The notes under the pieces were generated by a model. The model worked only from the letters and a program-made list of their open reading frames with translations. It was not told where the DNA came from and ran no database searches. DNA of 64,000 nucleotides from Cepaea nemoralis (Eukaryota > Mollusca > Gastropoda > Stylommatophora > Helicidae). Position numbers and translations under genes: made by a program. The stretch spans positions 50,001 to 114,000 of the forward strand of contig JACEFZ010005535.1 of NCBI GenBank assembly GCA_014155875.1, given 5' to 3'. This document shows positions 35,501-37,997 of this stretch, piece by piece (the first letter of the stretch is position 1; each line of letters opens with the position of its first letter).

Positions 35501-37297
35501 GAGACGCAGTCTTTTAACATATTTATGGAGTCTCAATGCGAAAATAAAGACTGTGCATGTATCAAAGCCTATCAGATAAAATCAGAAGCTTACGACTTGG
35601 ACCCTGATAGTATCAAAAGCTGCAGAATGCATGTTACGAATAAAGACTCACAAATACACATTCTGTCACCATTAGGCCAGTCCATAATGTTTTCTGTAGA
35701 TTCAGACACTAATAAGTCAAAGCAAGTGGAAGCTGACATACATCATTTTCTTGATAACAACATTAAATATGAGAAAGAGAACTCTTTTGACAGAAAGATG
35801 GCAGATGCTTGTCTTCTGGCTCAAACTTCTACAAAATCTAGTAATACTCAAGCATCTACAAAATCTAGTAACATTCAAGCTTCTACAAAATCTAAGAACA
35901 TTCAAGCTTCTACAAAATCTGTTAACATTCAAACTGTTTCAGTTGGATCTGATAATATTACAACTTCTTCAAGATCTGATGACATTCAAACTGCTTCAGT
36001 TGGATCTGATATTACAACTTCTCCAAGCTCTGATGACATTCAAACTGCTTCATTTGGATCTGATAATATTACAACTTCTCCAAGATCTGCTGACATTCAA
36101 ACTGCTTCAGTTGGATATGATAATATTACAACTTCTGCAAGATTTGATGACATTCAAACTGCTTTATTTGGATCTGATAATATTACAACTTCTCCAAGAT
36201 CTGATGACATTCAAACTGCTTCATTTGGATCTGATAATATTACAACTTCTCCAATATCTGATGACATTCAAACTTCAACTAAATCTGGCAACATTCCTGT
36301 TGTTATACCTGAGAATGTTCACATACCTTCTTCAAGATTAAATAATATGCAAACTTGTGCTACACTTGGTGACACTGATGGGTTCAATGAAGTAATTGAT
36401 AATTGTACAGACCCAAACAACTATAGAACATCAAGTATTCATGGGCATGAAACTACAACCTATGAGTCCGATACTGATTCATCGACAATCTCTGACATTT
36501 CTCAGGACAGTTTAAACAAAGATACTGCAGCATGCCCAAGGGCAGTGAAAATGTCAGATCTTGGTGATTTAACCAGATCTAGTGCATTAGGGATGACTGC
36601 TGATATCATTCTTAAGAACAAGAAACATAACTTATCAATAGTTGACGATAAGAACAGAGAAAGCTCTTCAGCATACAACCCTTGTCTTACAGATAATCAA
36701 GGGTTAAATGCTCATCATACATGTCTACAGTCAGAACAAGAAAACAGAAATAATGTTACAGAATTGTCTTCAATAGATGTTGAGGCCATTAAATGTAATA
36801 AAATACACAACACAGATGATCACCATAGTCTGTGTTTGTGGCCTGAAGTTAAAAAAAGTTACCATGTAAAAAGTTCTGAACTTACAAAGTCTCGTGAAAA
36901 AACACTGCAGGAAGAAATATTACCAAGAGAAAAACAAAAGCCTAATCTCACAGAATCCAAGAAAGATCCACAAGTAGAAGAAGCCGCAAAACATTATCTG
37001 GTGACAATTCCATCAAGTCAAAAAAGACATTTTCTCACAGAATTGCAGCTAGACATAGGAGATCATGCATCTGACATGATTGATAAGGCCAACAAAGCTA
37101 AAGATATTTTGGCACTGCATGGCAGACAAATATTTCAACATTCTGAGGGTACTTCACACTTTTCCATCGATGCAAACATTCTTCTCACTCAGAAGAAATT
37201 ACTGAAACCTGTTGTAACAACAGCATCATCATTATCAGTAAACACACTTGATGAAAGTGACGGCAGATCTCCCACAGTCATCACCATCCTGAAAAAG
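793..37297 (+). CDS. Gene model: SAM-domain TKL-type protein kinase, partial, 13 exons
   Basis: Join of 793-912, 4691-4919, 6183-7488, 9597-10301, 11459-11550, 13824-14473, 17250-17341, 20385-20506, 24371-24510, 26288-26461, 27929-28100, 29849-29968 and 34481-37297 (6,739 bases; one leading base plus 2,246 codons). Intron phases run 2,0,1,1,0,2,1,0,2,2,0,0 and every junction joins in frame; all are GT-AG except the GC-AG intron after exon 7. Residues numbered from the first full codon: charged helix 1-40, disordered 41-560, SAM about 564-628, disordered to about 1050, kinase about 1055-1320, disordered tail to 2246. The kinase keeps the glycine loop, VAVK lysine, catalytic Asp, DFG and APE, so by family knowledge it should bind ATP-Mg and probably phosphorylate Ser/Thr; alphaC Glu is lacking. 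The SAM domain suggests oligomerisation or scaffold binding. The first exon starts inside a codon, so 5' exons lie outside or were missed. I do not recognise a named ortholog. Confidence 0.85.
913..1440. other. Intron 1, 5' part: no recognised feature
   Basis: AT-rich intron sequence. Only a short local duplication around TATGTTGCCCTAATCTATTGCACT at 1140-1195 stands out. Nothing else is supported. Confidence 0.6.
1441..1872 (+). mobile_element. SINE family 3 with 11-bp TSD
   Basis: TSD TAGTGCAATGG at 1441-1451 and 1862-1872 flanks an insertion at 1452-1861. It starts with a poly-G run, has a tRNA-like head with box B (GGTTCAAGCCCC), a central block TTGCGCACATAAAAAATCCC, and ends GATCCATCGACTAAACTAAACTAAACT. 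Its 3' end resembles that of the I-clade LINE at 59,800. Confidence 0.88.
1880..2095 (+). repeat. SINE family 6 copy
   Basis: Shares a central and 3' region (GCTGATTGGTCTATACAAATATGG, then GCACCATATA) with copies near 16,350, 18,830, 25,110, 27,530, 45,780 and 51,560. The tRNA-like head is diverged (GGCTTGGTAATCATGAATTTAAATCC). Confidence 0.65.
2131..2400 (+). mobile_element. SINE family 5, full length, 13-bp TSD
   Basis: TSD ACATTGCATATGC at 2131-2143 and 2388-2400 flanks a 244-bp insertion. The tRNA-derived head has box A TGGCTTAGAGGTTA and box B TGGTTCGAATCGC. The tail is (AAC)n. A second full copy lies at 38439-38685. Confidence 0.9.
2401..2985. repeat. About 30-bp degenerate tandem repeat
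   Basis: Units of the type TTCTTTGTTAACTCTTTCT plus CTTAGACAG recur about 19 times, decaying towards 2985. Confidence 0.9.
2990..4265 (-). mobile_element. RTE-type LINE fragments, two 3' tails and part of the RT
   Basis: On the minus strand: a tail copy at 4260-3976 ([37 protein letters not shown]), then a reverse-transcriptase piece ([18 protein letters not shown] at about 3970-3900; the palm after the catalytic Asp pair at about 3830; LNIKKT and [10 protein letters not shown] at 3760-3600), then a second tail at 3399-3036 ending in (GAT)n at 3063-3017. It is broken by frameshifts and stops. The post-RT GRGRPR motif is common in RTE-like elements; family assignment is from memory. Confidence 0.8.
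3017..3063. repeat. (ATC)n microsatellite at LINE 3' end
   Basis: About 15 ATC units. They lie directly downstream (minus strand) of the GCACTTGAT 3' end of the RTE-type tail. Confidence 0.95.
4515..4640 (+). repeat. SINE family 5, 3' portion
   Basis: GTTCAGAAAGCAATGGCAAA, then TGTCCTGTAAAGGATAT, match the 3' half of the element at 2144-2387. The 5' tRNA head is missing or replaced. Confidence 0.75.
4691..4919 (+). CDS. Kinase gene exon 2: Lys/Asp-rich linker
   Basis: The acceptor is TTTTTCATTAG and the donor CAG|GTTAGC. The exon has 229 bases and ends in phase 0. It encodes residues 41-116, a basic low-complexity linker ([17 protein letters not shown]) with many Ser and Thr near its end. 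No domain is recognised. PKRDKEK-type basic clusters could act as nuclear localisation signals, but that is only inference. Codon phase matches both neighbours exactly. Confidence 0.8.
4968..5074. repeat. (CCT)n microsatellite in intron 2
   Basis: About 35 CCT units with one interruption, starting about 50 bases after the exon 2 donor. It is CT-rich but carries no AG, so it creates no acceptor. Confidence 0.95.
5600..5900 (-). repeat. SINE family 5 tail and a LINE-like 3' tail, minus strand
   Basis: 5612-5720 is the reverse complement of the family 5 3' half (CCTTTACAGGACATTGC, CAGTAGTTTGCCATTG). 5720-5900 on the minus strand reads GAGCACATATGGGAATGTCC, GTGCTATGATGTC and an (ACTCA)n tail, matching tails near 8,950 and 16,820. 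Confidence 0.65.
6183..7488 (+). CDS. Kinase gene exon 3: long disordered Ser/Thr/Asn-rich region
   Basis: The acceptor TTTTTCAG precedes 6183 and the donor ACAG|GTGAGT follows 7488. This gives 435 codons plus one base (residues 117-551). The frame stays open for 1.3 kb with AT-rich codons. Composition is dominated by Ser, Thr, Asn, Asp and Lys with few aromatic residues, so the region is probably disordered and a likely phosphorylation substrate. Two short internal duplications are visible: an SNQDKRV unit repeated near 6,880-6,930, and a segment containing SELASSL repeated near 7,290-7,370. No known domain is recognised. Past the donor the frame runs on to a stop at 7676, through intron and the head of a SINE. 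Confidence 0.85.
7590..7885 (+). mobile_element. tRNA-Leu-like SINE (family 1)
   Basis: The head GTCAGCATGGCTGAATGGG resembles the 5' half of tRNA-Leu; box B is GGGTTTAACCCC. The body has TTGACTTGGGGA, ATTACAAGTACCTC and GCTTGAGTTCAAAGCAAGC. Other copies are at 10511-10805 and 45057-45262. No functional tRNA fold is expected. Confidence 0.8.
7930..8165 (+). mobile_element. LINE C-terminal fragment
   Basis: The plus strand encodes remnants [13 protein letters not shown] and [11 protein letters not shown], the FGHV...R..ME motif found after the RT of RTE-like LINEs. A related minus-strand fragment is at 22400-22870. A 29-bp local duplication (AACATGGTGACTCAGAAACTG) lies at 7955-8005. Confidence 0.6.
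8158..8455. repeat. 11/22-bp minisatellite (GCATGAGGCTG)
   Basis: Tandem array of GCATGAGGCTGCATGAGGGT-type units, about 24 copies of an 11-bp core with a mixed higher-order pattern. Its long minus-strand open frames are by-products of the repeat. Confidence 0.92.
8456..8935. other. Intron 3 sequence without a recognised feature
   Basis: No stable open frame or repeat recognised. It may be diverged LINE sequence continuing from 7930. Confidence 0.5.
8936..9019 (-). mobile_element. 64-bp retroposed LINE/SINE 3' end with 10-bp TSD
   Basis: CAGTGAGGAT at 8936-8945 and 9010-9019 flanks 64 bases. On the minus strand they read GAGCGCTTATGGGAATGTCC, GCTGTGATGTCGG and an (AATC)n tail. This looks like an extremely 5'-truncated target-primed insertion. 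Confidence 0.75.
9035..9300 (-). mobile_element. Reverse-transcriptase fragment of a LINE
   Basis: The minus strand encodes a piece resembling the RT fingers region ([19 protein letters not shown], then [12 protein letters not shown]), where related LINEs have QxGFRKGR...N.....LI. It is isolated and truncated. Confidence 0.6.
9597..10301 (+). CDS. Kinase gene exon 4: SAM domain
   Basis: The acceptor CCATTTTCAG and donor AAAG|GTAATC frame 705 bases, entering and leaving in phase 1. Residues about 564-628 match the sterile alpha motif pattern: [17 protein letters not shown], then the [12 protein letters not shown] motif, then [17 protein letters not shown] domains are about 65-residue helical bundles that self-associate or bind other SAM proteins. 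Placed before a kinase, this one would be expected to cluster the enzyme or tie it to a scaffold; that is inference. After the SAM the exon encodes about 160 disordered residues with an Asn run and a basic [12 protein letters not shown] segment. Confidence 0.9.
10385..10905 (+). mobile_element. RTE-type LINE tail interrupted by a SINE
   Basis: GCAAGGACAGACC...GGTGGCATGAACAATATCATCAG continues after the SINE as GATCTAGAACATCAGGGATT, ending GGCACATGATGATGATGAG. This is the same tail as at 3040-3240 and 33,720-33,910. Confidence 0.8.
10498..10818 (+). mobile_element. SINE family 1 inserted in the RTE tail, 13-bp TSD
   Basis: ATCAGTGGAATTG at 10498-10510 and 10806-10818 flanks 295 bases. Box A is TGGCCGAATGAATAAG; box B is GGTTCAACGCC. 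The body matches 7590-7885. An A-rich end precedes the second TSD. Removing it restores the RTE tail reading ATCATCAGTGGAATTGATCTAG. Confidence 0.9.
11459..11550 (+). CDS. Kinase gene exon 5: short basic linker
   Basis: The acceptor is CCTATCAG and the donor CAG|GTGAGT. The exon starts with two bases completing a Gly codon and then has 30 codons (residues 788-817), ending in phase 0. The peptide is strongly basic ([18 protein letters not shown]). It is too short for a domain call; phase agreement with exons 4 and 6 and the consensus donor are the main support. Confidence 0.75.
11580..11765 (+). repeat. LINE 3'-end repeat, copy 1
   Basis: TTGTACCTTGCAGTG, GTGAAGCATAAACAGCGGGAGAGTGCCCA and TCCATGGACTCTGTTATTCCCTC match 12630-12740 and, inverted, 51330-51530. 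It follows the RTE-B tail at 12300-12740, so it is probably that family's 3' UTR. Confidence 0.7.
11855..12745 (+). mobile_element. RTE-like LINE (type B) 3' fragment
   Basis: Begins with a diverged C-terminal RT segment ([17 protein letters not shown]). The tail encodes [21 protein letters not shown] residues followed by [20 protein letters not shown] and [13 protein letters not shown], the usual type B post-RT motif, then the 3' repeat. Frames are broken. Confidence 0.75.
12940..13375 (+). mobile_element. LINE C-terminal fragment with 72-bp internal tandem duplication
   Basis: Encodes [13 protein letters not shown], resembling the Cys/His segment (HxLQxCPxY...WP) after RNase H in I- or jockey-like LINEs, and later [12 protein letters not shown]. 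Between them the CAAGACTGTGTCAAATACAG block recurs at 12989, 13061, 13133 and 13203 (period 70-72 bp). Confidence 0.6.
13450..13630 (-). repeat. tRNA-derived SINE (family 4), minus strand
   Basis: The minus strand reads GCTGAGTAGCTAGAACGCC (box A region), GGGTTCGATCC (box B) and then GGGATTTTTTTCTGTCGGGG. The tRNA-like head is fairly intact; one copy was seen. Confidence 0.7.
13824..14473 (+). CDS. Kinase gene exon 6: disordered pre-kinase linker
   Basis: The acceptor TTCATTTGCAG and the donor GAA|GTGAGT frame 650 bases, phase 0 in and phase 2 out (residues 818-1033). The segment is charged and Ser-rich ([38 protein letters not shown]), with no recognised domain. RRAS and KRSQHSS are typical of basophilic kinase sites, so it may be a regulatory linker in front of the kinase; that is inference. 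Confidence 0.8.
14558..14610. repeat. (ATC)n microsatellite
   Basis: About 16 ATC units, one interruption, 80 bases after the exon 6 donor. Confidence 0.95.
14640..15600. repeat. Degenerate ~60-bp tandem array split by a SINE
   Basis: Units with AGAGTTGAAGTATATTGTTGAAAC and AAATATCTTGTATTCTTATAT recur at 14640-14825 and 15295-15600. The family 2 SINE at about 14,830-15,295 separates the halves. Confidence 0.75.
14828..15298 (+). mobile_element. tRNA-unit SINE (family 2) with partial tandem unit
   Basis: Starts with the 3' end of one unit (ATACGATCAACGTTG, CCTGAAACAACA) joined to a full unit from about 14,880. The unit holds box A GTGGTCAAATGGTTA and box B GAGTTCGATCCCGG, then TCAGGGATATGCACTATTGA, and ends CCTGAAACAACCAAATAAAGC. 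Confidence 0.8.
15600..15905 (+). repeat. SINE-like repeat with the conserved central block
   Basis: Contains TGTTGTGCATGTTAAAAATCCC, also present in the SINEs near 1,620 and 38,190. The head TGGCTTGGAGGATTGGCA may be a decayed tRNA box A. Confidence 0.6.
15935..16317. repeat. ~51-bp minisatellite, 7-8 copies
   Basis: Unit AACTATTTTAGACACAAAAATATAATATCAAAGATAAGTGAGTTATGC. The array remains open in one plus frame because its period is a multiple of three; I do not consider it coding. Confidence 0.9.
16335..16590 (+). repeat. SINE family 6 copy
   Basis: AGTGGTAGAGCAAGGCTAGC (box A region) and GGCTAGCACCCGATACCC at the 3' end match the family 6 copies. Confidence 0.65.
16611..16766. mobile_element. 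Hairpin-forming MITE with ~60-bp inverted repeats
   Basis: The left arm GGGTGTATTTTTAGTGACTG...GCCGGTCCAAGTTTTGTATT (16613-16671) pairs with the right arm AATACAAAACTTGGACCGGC...GTACACCC (16707-16764). The loop is about 35 bases. No open frame. Transcription would give a long hairpin. Confidence 0.85.
16810..16960 (-). repeat. LINE-type 3' tail with 15-bp internal duplications
   Basis: The minus strand reads GTATGGAAATGTCCCGAGTA, repeated GTGTCC(C/T)GAGTGCT units, then GTGATGTCGGTTCTTGACTTGG. Same tail family as 5720-5900 and 8946-9009. Confidence 0.6.
17250..17341 (+). CDS. Kinase gene exon 7: lead-in to kinase domain, GC donor
   Basis: The acceptor CATAATCACAG ends at 17249. One base completes a Lys codon, followed by 30 codons, residues 1035-1064 ([17 protein letters not shown], then DVVFSEK) and one trailing G. 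The best donor is AAAAG|GCAAGC, a GC donor matching the AG|GCAAG consensus. It joins exon 8 to give [12 protein letters not shown], the expected beta1 start of a TKL kinase. A GT donor at 17399 is also in phase and would add 19 Asn/Ser-rich residues just before beta1. Phase agreement on both sides identifies the exon; without it, exons 6 and 8 cannot be joined in frame. Confidence 0.7.
17461..17572. repeat. GAAA/GACA-type microsatellite
   Basis: (GAAA)n, (GGAA)n and (GACA)n runs, about 120 bases after exon 7. Confidence 0.9.
17917..18106. mobile_element. 190-bp MITE (family A)
   Basis: The left end TTAACTGTTTAGTGATTCAATGCC and right end GCACTGAATCAGCTAA are inverted repeats. The interior has AAAAGTAGTTTTGGACCAAA and GCGATATATTATCCTTC, shared with 19369-20222. 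Confidence 0.75.
18130..18720. repeat. 29-30-bp minisatellite, about 19 copies
   Basis: Unit TCATTGTAACAGGCAATACT plus CATCTTTCT. Copies become homogeneous towards 18,700. Confidence 0.95.
18820..19085 (-). repeat. SINE family 6 copy, minus strand
   Basis: TAGACCAATCGGCATTCAGTGG, GATGTGGTCATTATCACTGCC and a tRNA-like end GCCACTGCATCACTGC at its minus-strand 5' side. Confidence 0.65.
19369..20222. mobile_element. Family A MITE carrying an inserted CTAA-tailed element
   Basis: The ends TTAACTGATTCAGCGCCAG and CACTGAATCAGTTAA are inverted repeats. After the first about 150 bases, from about 19,515, a minus-strand element begins (CACGGTTCCAACTTCACGGC...), homologous to 28283-28877. It ends before the MITE right end at 20,208. 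The open frame at 19594-20076 lies in this element and is not a recognised protein. Confidence 0.7.
20385..20506 (+). CDS. Kinase gene exon 8: kinase N-lobe, glycine loop and VAVK lysine
   Basis: The acceptor is ATTCTTTGTAG and the donor TCAGGA|GTATGT. Two bases complete an Asp codon, then 40 codons follow (residues 1066-1105), ending in phase 0. The exon encodes the glycine loop [13 protein letters not shown], then GSEVAVKRL, whose lysine (residue 1088) is the ATP-anchoring residue of subdomain II. The last residues YFVSG run into [12 protein letters not shown] of exon 9. In related kinases the alphaC Glu would fall on that Gly. Confidence 0.88.
20507..21100. other. Intron 8 start: local duplication, otherwise unremarkable
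   Basis: The segment CAGGAGTATGTCAGTGTTTT at the exon 8 donor is repeated in diverged form at 20556 (CAGGAGTATAACAGTGTTTT). 20,680-20,900 has no recognised feature. Confidence 0.6.
21105..21720 (+). mobile_element. RTE-type LINE 3' fragment, internally rearranged
   Basis: Encodes decayed pieces of the post-RT region (CYIEPVPL-like start; [28 protein letters not shown]). A 36-bp segment containing GACCAAGAGAAAGATGCTGGAT is duplicated at 21,335-21,385. Confidence 0.7.
21725..22395. other. Intron 8 sequence without a recognised feature
   Basis: No stable open frame and no repeat recognised apart from short AT-rich runs. Confidence 0.5.
22400..22870 (-). mobile_element. LINE C-terminal fragment, minus strand
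   Basis: The minus strand gives a decayed counterpart of 7930-8165 (CTTTGGCCACGTTAAATGTC, then GTATAGCAATGGTAGGCATGG), followed by [15 protein letters not shown] residues. Confidence 0.55.
22895..23050 (-). repeat. SINE family 5, 3' half, minus strand
   Basis: CCTTGCAGGACGTTGCAGTC, CACCAGCATTTTTCAGCTG and CATTGCTTTCTGAACGACCGG mirror the family 5 tail. Confidence 0.8.
23840..24275 (+). mobile_element. RTE-type LINE 3' fragment (LENLV subfamily)
   Basis: A near-continuous frame from 23850: [54 protein letters not shown]. One deletion removes the GRPR segment; the tail then reads [14 protein letters not shown] in another frame and ends ATGGCACATGATGG at about 24,265. Inserted about 100 bases before exon 9. 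Confidence 0.82.
24371..24510 (+). CDS. Kinase gene exon 9: alphaC end to hinge
   Basis: The acceptor is a T-run followed by CAG; the donor is AGCAG|GTTGGT. The exon has 46 codons plus two bases (residues 1106-1151). It carries [19 protein letters not shown], with the LRHPH(V/I) and LLGVC signatures of TKL and tyrosine-like kinases, and the hinge [19 protein letters not shown]. The hinge gatekeeper is probably the Val before MEF. Unspliced reading continues only a few codons past 24510 to a stop at 24524-24526. Confidence 0.88.
24515..25100. other. Intron 9, 5' part: GA-rich run and little else
   Basis: 24,636-24,835 shows weak SINE-like sequence. 24,916-24,961 is a (GA)n/(GT)n run. Nothing else supported. 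Confidence 0.5.
25105..25318 (-). repeat. SINE family 6 copy, minus strand
   Basis: CACATGGTGCCAGC, TTTACTTCCTGGTACCCATT and a tRNA-like box B complement (AAATTTGATCCCATG) fit the family. Confidence 0.65.
25320..26110. repeat. 42-bp minisatellite with CCAAT motifs, about 19 copies
   Basis: Unit CACACATGAGATGTTGATTGG plus TATACACGATGAATAGCCAAT. The first half keeps AGCCAATCA; the second half has AGCCAGTCA. The long minus-strand open frames ([12 protein letters not shown] type) come from the 42-bp period. Confidence 0.93.
26288..26461 (+). CDS. Kinase gene exon 10: catalytic loop and DFG
   Basis: The acceptor AATTTCCCAG and donor TTGAG|GTACTT frame 174 bases, phase 2 on both sides (residues 1153-1209). 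It holds helix E ([15 protein letters not shown]), the catalytic loop [10 protein letters not shown] (Asp 1185, Lys 1187, Asn 1190) and [10 protein letters not shown] with the metal-binding DFG at 1203-1205. The loop has HLD in place of HRD. HLD occurs in active kinases such as Mos and myosin light-chain kinase, so it does not imply loss of activity. It does remove the Arg that usually contacts a phosphorylated activation loop. Confidence 0.9.
26661..26810. repeat. 50-bp tandem repeat, 3 copies
   Basis: CTCAGGTCATGAGGAAAGTC starts at 26661, 26711 and 26761; copies are virtually identical, so the amplification is recent. Confidence 0.95.
26925..27600 (-). mobile_element. RTE-type LINE 3' fragment, minus strand
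   Basis: Minus strand from 27600: [19 protein letters not shown] RT thumb sequence, [19 protein letters not shown], then the LENLV-type tail ending GGCACATGATGATGAT at 26926. Several frameshifts. Confidence 0.8.
27680..27890 (-). mobile_element. RTE type B tail, minus strand
   Basis: The reverse complement has AAACACATGGAGACGAGAATT, the counterpart of the NTRRRELE segment in the tail at 12,490-12,560. Confidence 0.55.
27929..28100 (+). CDS. Kinase gene exon 11: activation loop, APE and helix F
   Basis: The acceptor GTATCCTAG and donor TTCCAG|GTGATG frame 172 bases, entering with one base and ending in phase 0 (residues 1211-1267). It encodes the activation loop with [14 protein letters not shown], where SPTWMAPE is typical of TKL/MAP3K enzymes, then [19 protein letters not shown] (helix F) and PYDNFSIFQ. 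Thr and Ser residues in KESPT are candidate activation-loop phosphosites by analogy. Confidence 0.9.
28265..28895 (-). mobile_element. CTAA-tailed non-LTR-type element with TSD
   Basis: AATTAGTTAGTTAG lies on both sides (28265-28278 and 28878-28891). On the minus strand the element ends GAACTGCGCCTAACTAACTAA, like the I-clade LINE tail. It contains GTCGTAAGAGGCGACTAAGG, a motif also met near 30,770. No intact protein. Confidence 0.65.
29090..29435 (-). mobile_element. RTE type B 3' fragment, minus strand
   Basis: The minus strand encodes [20 protein letters not shown], the conserved type B motif, preceded by [12 protein letters not shown]. The tail continues to about 29,100 (CAAGACATGGAGGCAGATTG). 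Confidence 0.75.
29510..29665 (-). repeat. SINE family 5, 3' half, minus strand
   Basis: TTTACATGGCATTGCAGTCAAC, CCCAGCATTT and CATTGCTTTCTAAATGGTTGG match the family. Confidence 0.75.
29849..29968 (+). CDS. Kinase gene exon 12: C-lobe helices G-H
   Basis: The acceptor TTGTTTAG and donor TTCAAA|GTTAGT frame exactly 40 codons, phase 0 at both ends (residues 1268-1307). The peptide is [18 protein letters not shown] followed by [18 protein letters not shown]. The CW...P..RP.F pattern is the conserved helix H/I segment of TKL kinases; its Arg salt-bridges the APE Glu. The next exon completes it with EILKRLEQL. Confidence 0.88.
30035..30295. repeat. CCTCCCTCCATCCAT-type low-complexity array
   Basis: Pyrimidine-rich CCTCC/CCAT array starting about 65 bases past the exon 12 donor. 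All long open frames here are artefacts of the repeat. Confidence 0.92.
30296..30700 (-). mobile_element. RTE type B 3' fragment with 57-bp duplication
   Basis: The reverse complement contains type B tail sequence (AAAACACATGGAGAAGAGAATT). A block with CCCCATTTTATTCATCTC is duplicated in tandem at 30,355-30,460. Confidence 0.6.
30760..31620 (-). mobile_element. Triple nest: CTAA-type element, RTE tail, 201-bp element
   Basis: The outer element (GCCTCTTGTGACATGCATGG at 30780; ACAGTGTTACTTCTCCATGC at 31555) matches 28,790-28,870. It is split by an RTE LENLV tail (about 30,806-31,548, minus). That tail is split by the CAAG-tailed element at 31029-31229. Confidence 0.75.
31018..31240 (-). mobile_element. 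201-bp CAAG-tailed retroposon, copy 1
   Basis: TSD AATAAATTTAT at 31018-31028 and 31230-31240. On the minus strand the element begins TCCTCCGAAGTCAGAGAGTG and ends with (CAAG)n. Copy 2 is at 42029-42230. No open frame and no obvious tRNA boxes. Confidence 0.88.
31797..33612. repeat. 18-bp satellite array (CATCTGGTAACCATGTAT), about 100 copies
   Basis: Units of 18 bp, with a 15-bp variant (ATCTGGTGCCCATGT) common before 32,500. Third-codon-like variation appears at GGTAACC/GGAGCCC/GGTACCC. Both periods are multiples of three, so several frames on both strands remain open for 390-613 codons. No start context, splice signal or composition supports coding. Confidence 0.95.
33613..33915 (+). mobile_element. 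RTE-type LINE tail
   Basis: Directly follows the satellite: [52 protein letters not shown], ending GGCACTTGATGATGAT at 33911. In frame with the satellite by chance. Confidence 0.85.
33955..34325. repeat. Mixed repeat remnants before exon 13
   Basis: 33,958-34,015 resembles a family 6 SINE end. 34,015-34,170 is an RTE C-terminal remnant (GTAGAACCTGTTCTGCTATA) with a poly-A run of 18. 34,190-34,320 has no assignment. Confidence 0.55.
34481..37297 (+). CDS. Kinase gene exon 13: kinase C-terminus and long disordered tail
   Basis: The acceptor TTTTACTTTAG precedes 34481. The frame is open for 939 codons (residues 1308-2246) to a consensus donor AAG|GTAAGT at 37298. The first residues, [15 protein letters not shown], finish kinase helix I. 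The remaining roughly 925 residues are Ser/Thr/Asn/Asp-rich with many Cys and look disordered. They contain tandem repeats at about 1753-1908 (see 35816-36282). If the donor is not used, the frame stops four codons later at TAG 37307-37309. Host-like codon use and the lack of stops over 2.8 kb make a real exon nearly certain. Confidence 0.9.
35816..36282 (+). repeat. Coding minisatellite inside kinase gene exon 13
   Basis: Tandem repeats that keep the reading frame. First come four short units of the type AS TKS x NIQ (about 30 bp each). Then follow about seven longer units of about 57 bp with the pattern [19 protein letters not shown], varying at single residues. One unit is a codon shorter, so indels stay in multiples of three. 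This shows selection for the open frame and supports the exon as coding. It is probably length-variable between individuals. Confidence 0.85.
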
Positions 37298-37373
37298 GTA
37301 AGTCACTAGAATTGGAAGTTTTGTTTTTAATAGTAACAGTTAATTAGCATTTTCAATTACATATTACATCCAG

Positions 37374-37400
37374 ATTTCAAACATGCTCAAAAGAGGATAA
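37374..37400 (+). CDS. Possible terminal exon of the kinase gene
   Basis: If the donor at 37298 is used, the next AG (TTACATCCAG, ending at 37373) would open in phase 0 and encode eight residues (ISNMLKRG) before TAA at 37398-37400. The intron would be only 76 bases with a weak pyrimidine tract. The alternative is read-through to TAG at 37309, or a further exon downstream that I did not find. Confidence 0.25.
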   Translation: MSNMLKRG

Positions 37401-37995
37401 CAGAGCTTTCCAGTCAACAACATCAAGGATGACTAGAGATCACCGTTGCTCCAGAGCACTCGTGTGAGCAGCAGGGCAAGTAGCCACACATGAGCAAACG
37501 TATCAGACTTTGTGAACGTACAACAGAGAATCGTTAACTGGCAGCTTTCACTCCGATTGGATAGATAGCATTCCGAAGTGATGCTTTACATCACTCACTA
37601 AGAAGTATGCATCTGGACATTCCCAACTAAAAGGTAATGAATGCACATACCAGCTGGCAAATAATGCACCAATATAAATTGGAAGAAGCAAGGACAGGGT
37701 TAATATAATCAGTGCAGTACTGAGTTGGCTGATGGATACTCCAAGACTGATGCGAGCCTAACATAACCTGCGAGTGACACCATTTCAATAATGTTGAAAC
37801 TTTCTGTCTTCAAGATCAAGAAAGAAGATATTATAACTAACGATTCATAGGAATTGTGAGCAAAGATGTTTTGGGATTGCTGCTCCATCAGAGGACTGTG
37901 TCCTCATGGAAATGTCAGATGTACAGTGACATTATTCATCATAACCCCTTAACAAAACACTTACAAGAGTGACTACAGACTACACACCATCCTAC
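37401..37995. other. Downstream of the kinase gene: no recognised feature
   Basis: No repeat or long frame recognised. It may hold the 3' UTR or a further intron of the kinase gene. I saw no clear poly(A) signal close to 37,400. Confidence 0.5.
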
Positions 37996-37997
37996 AA

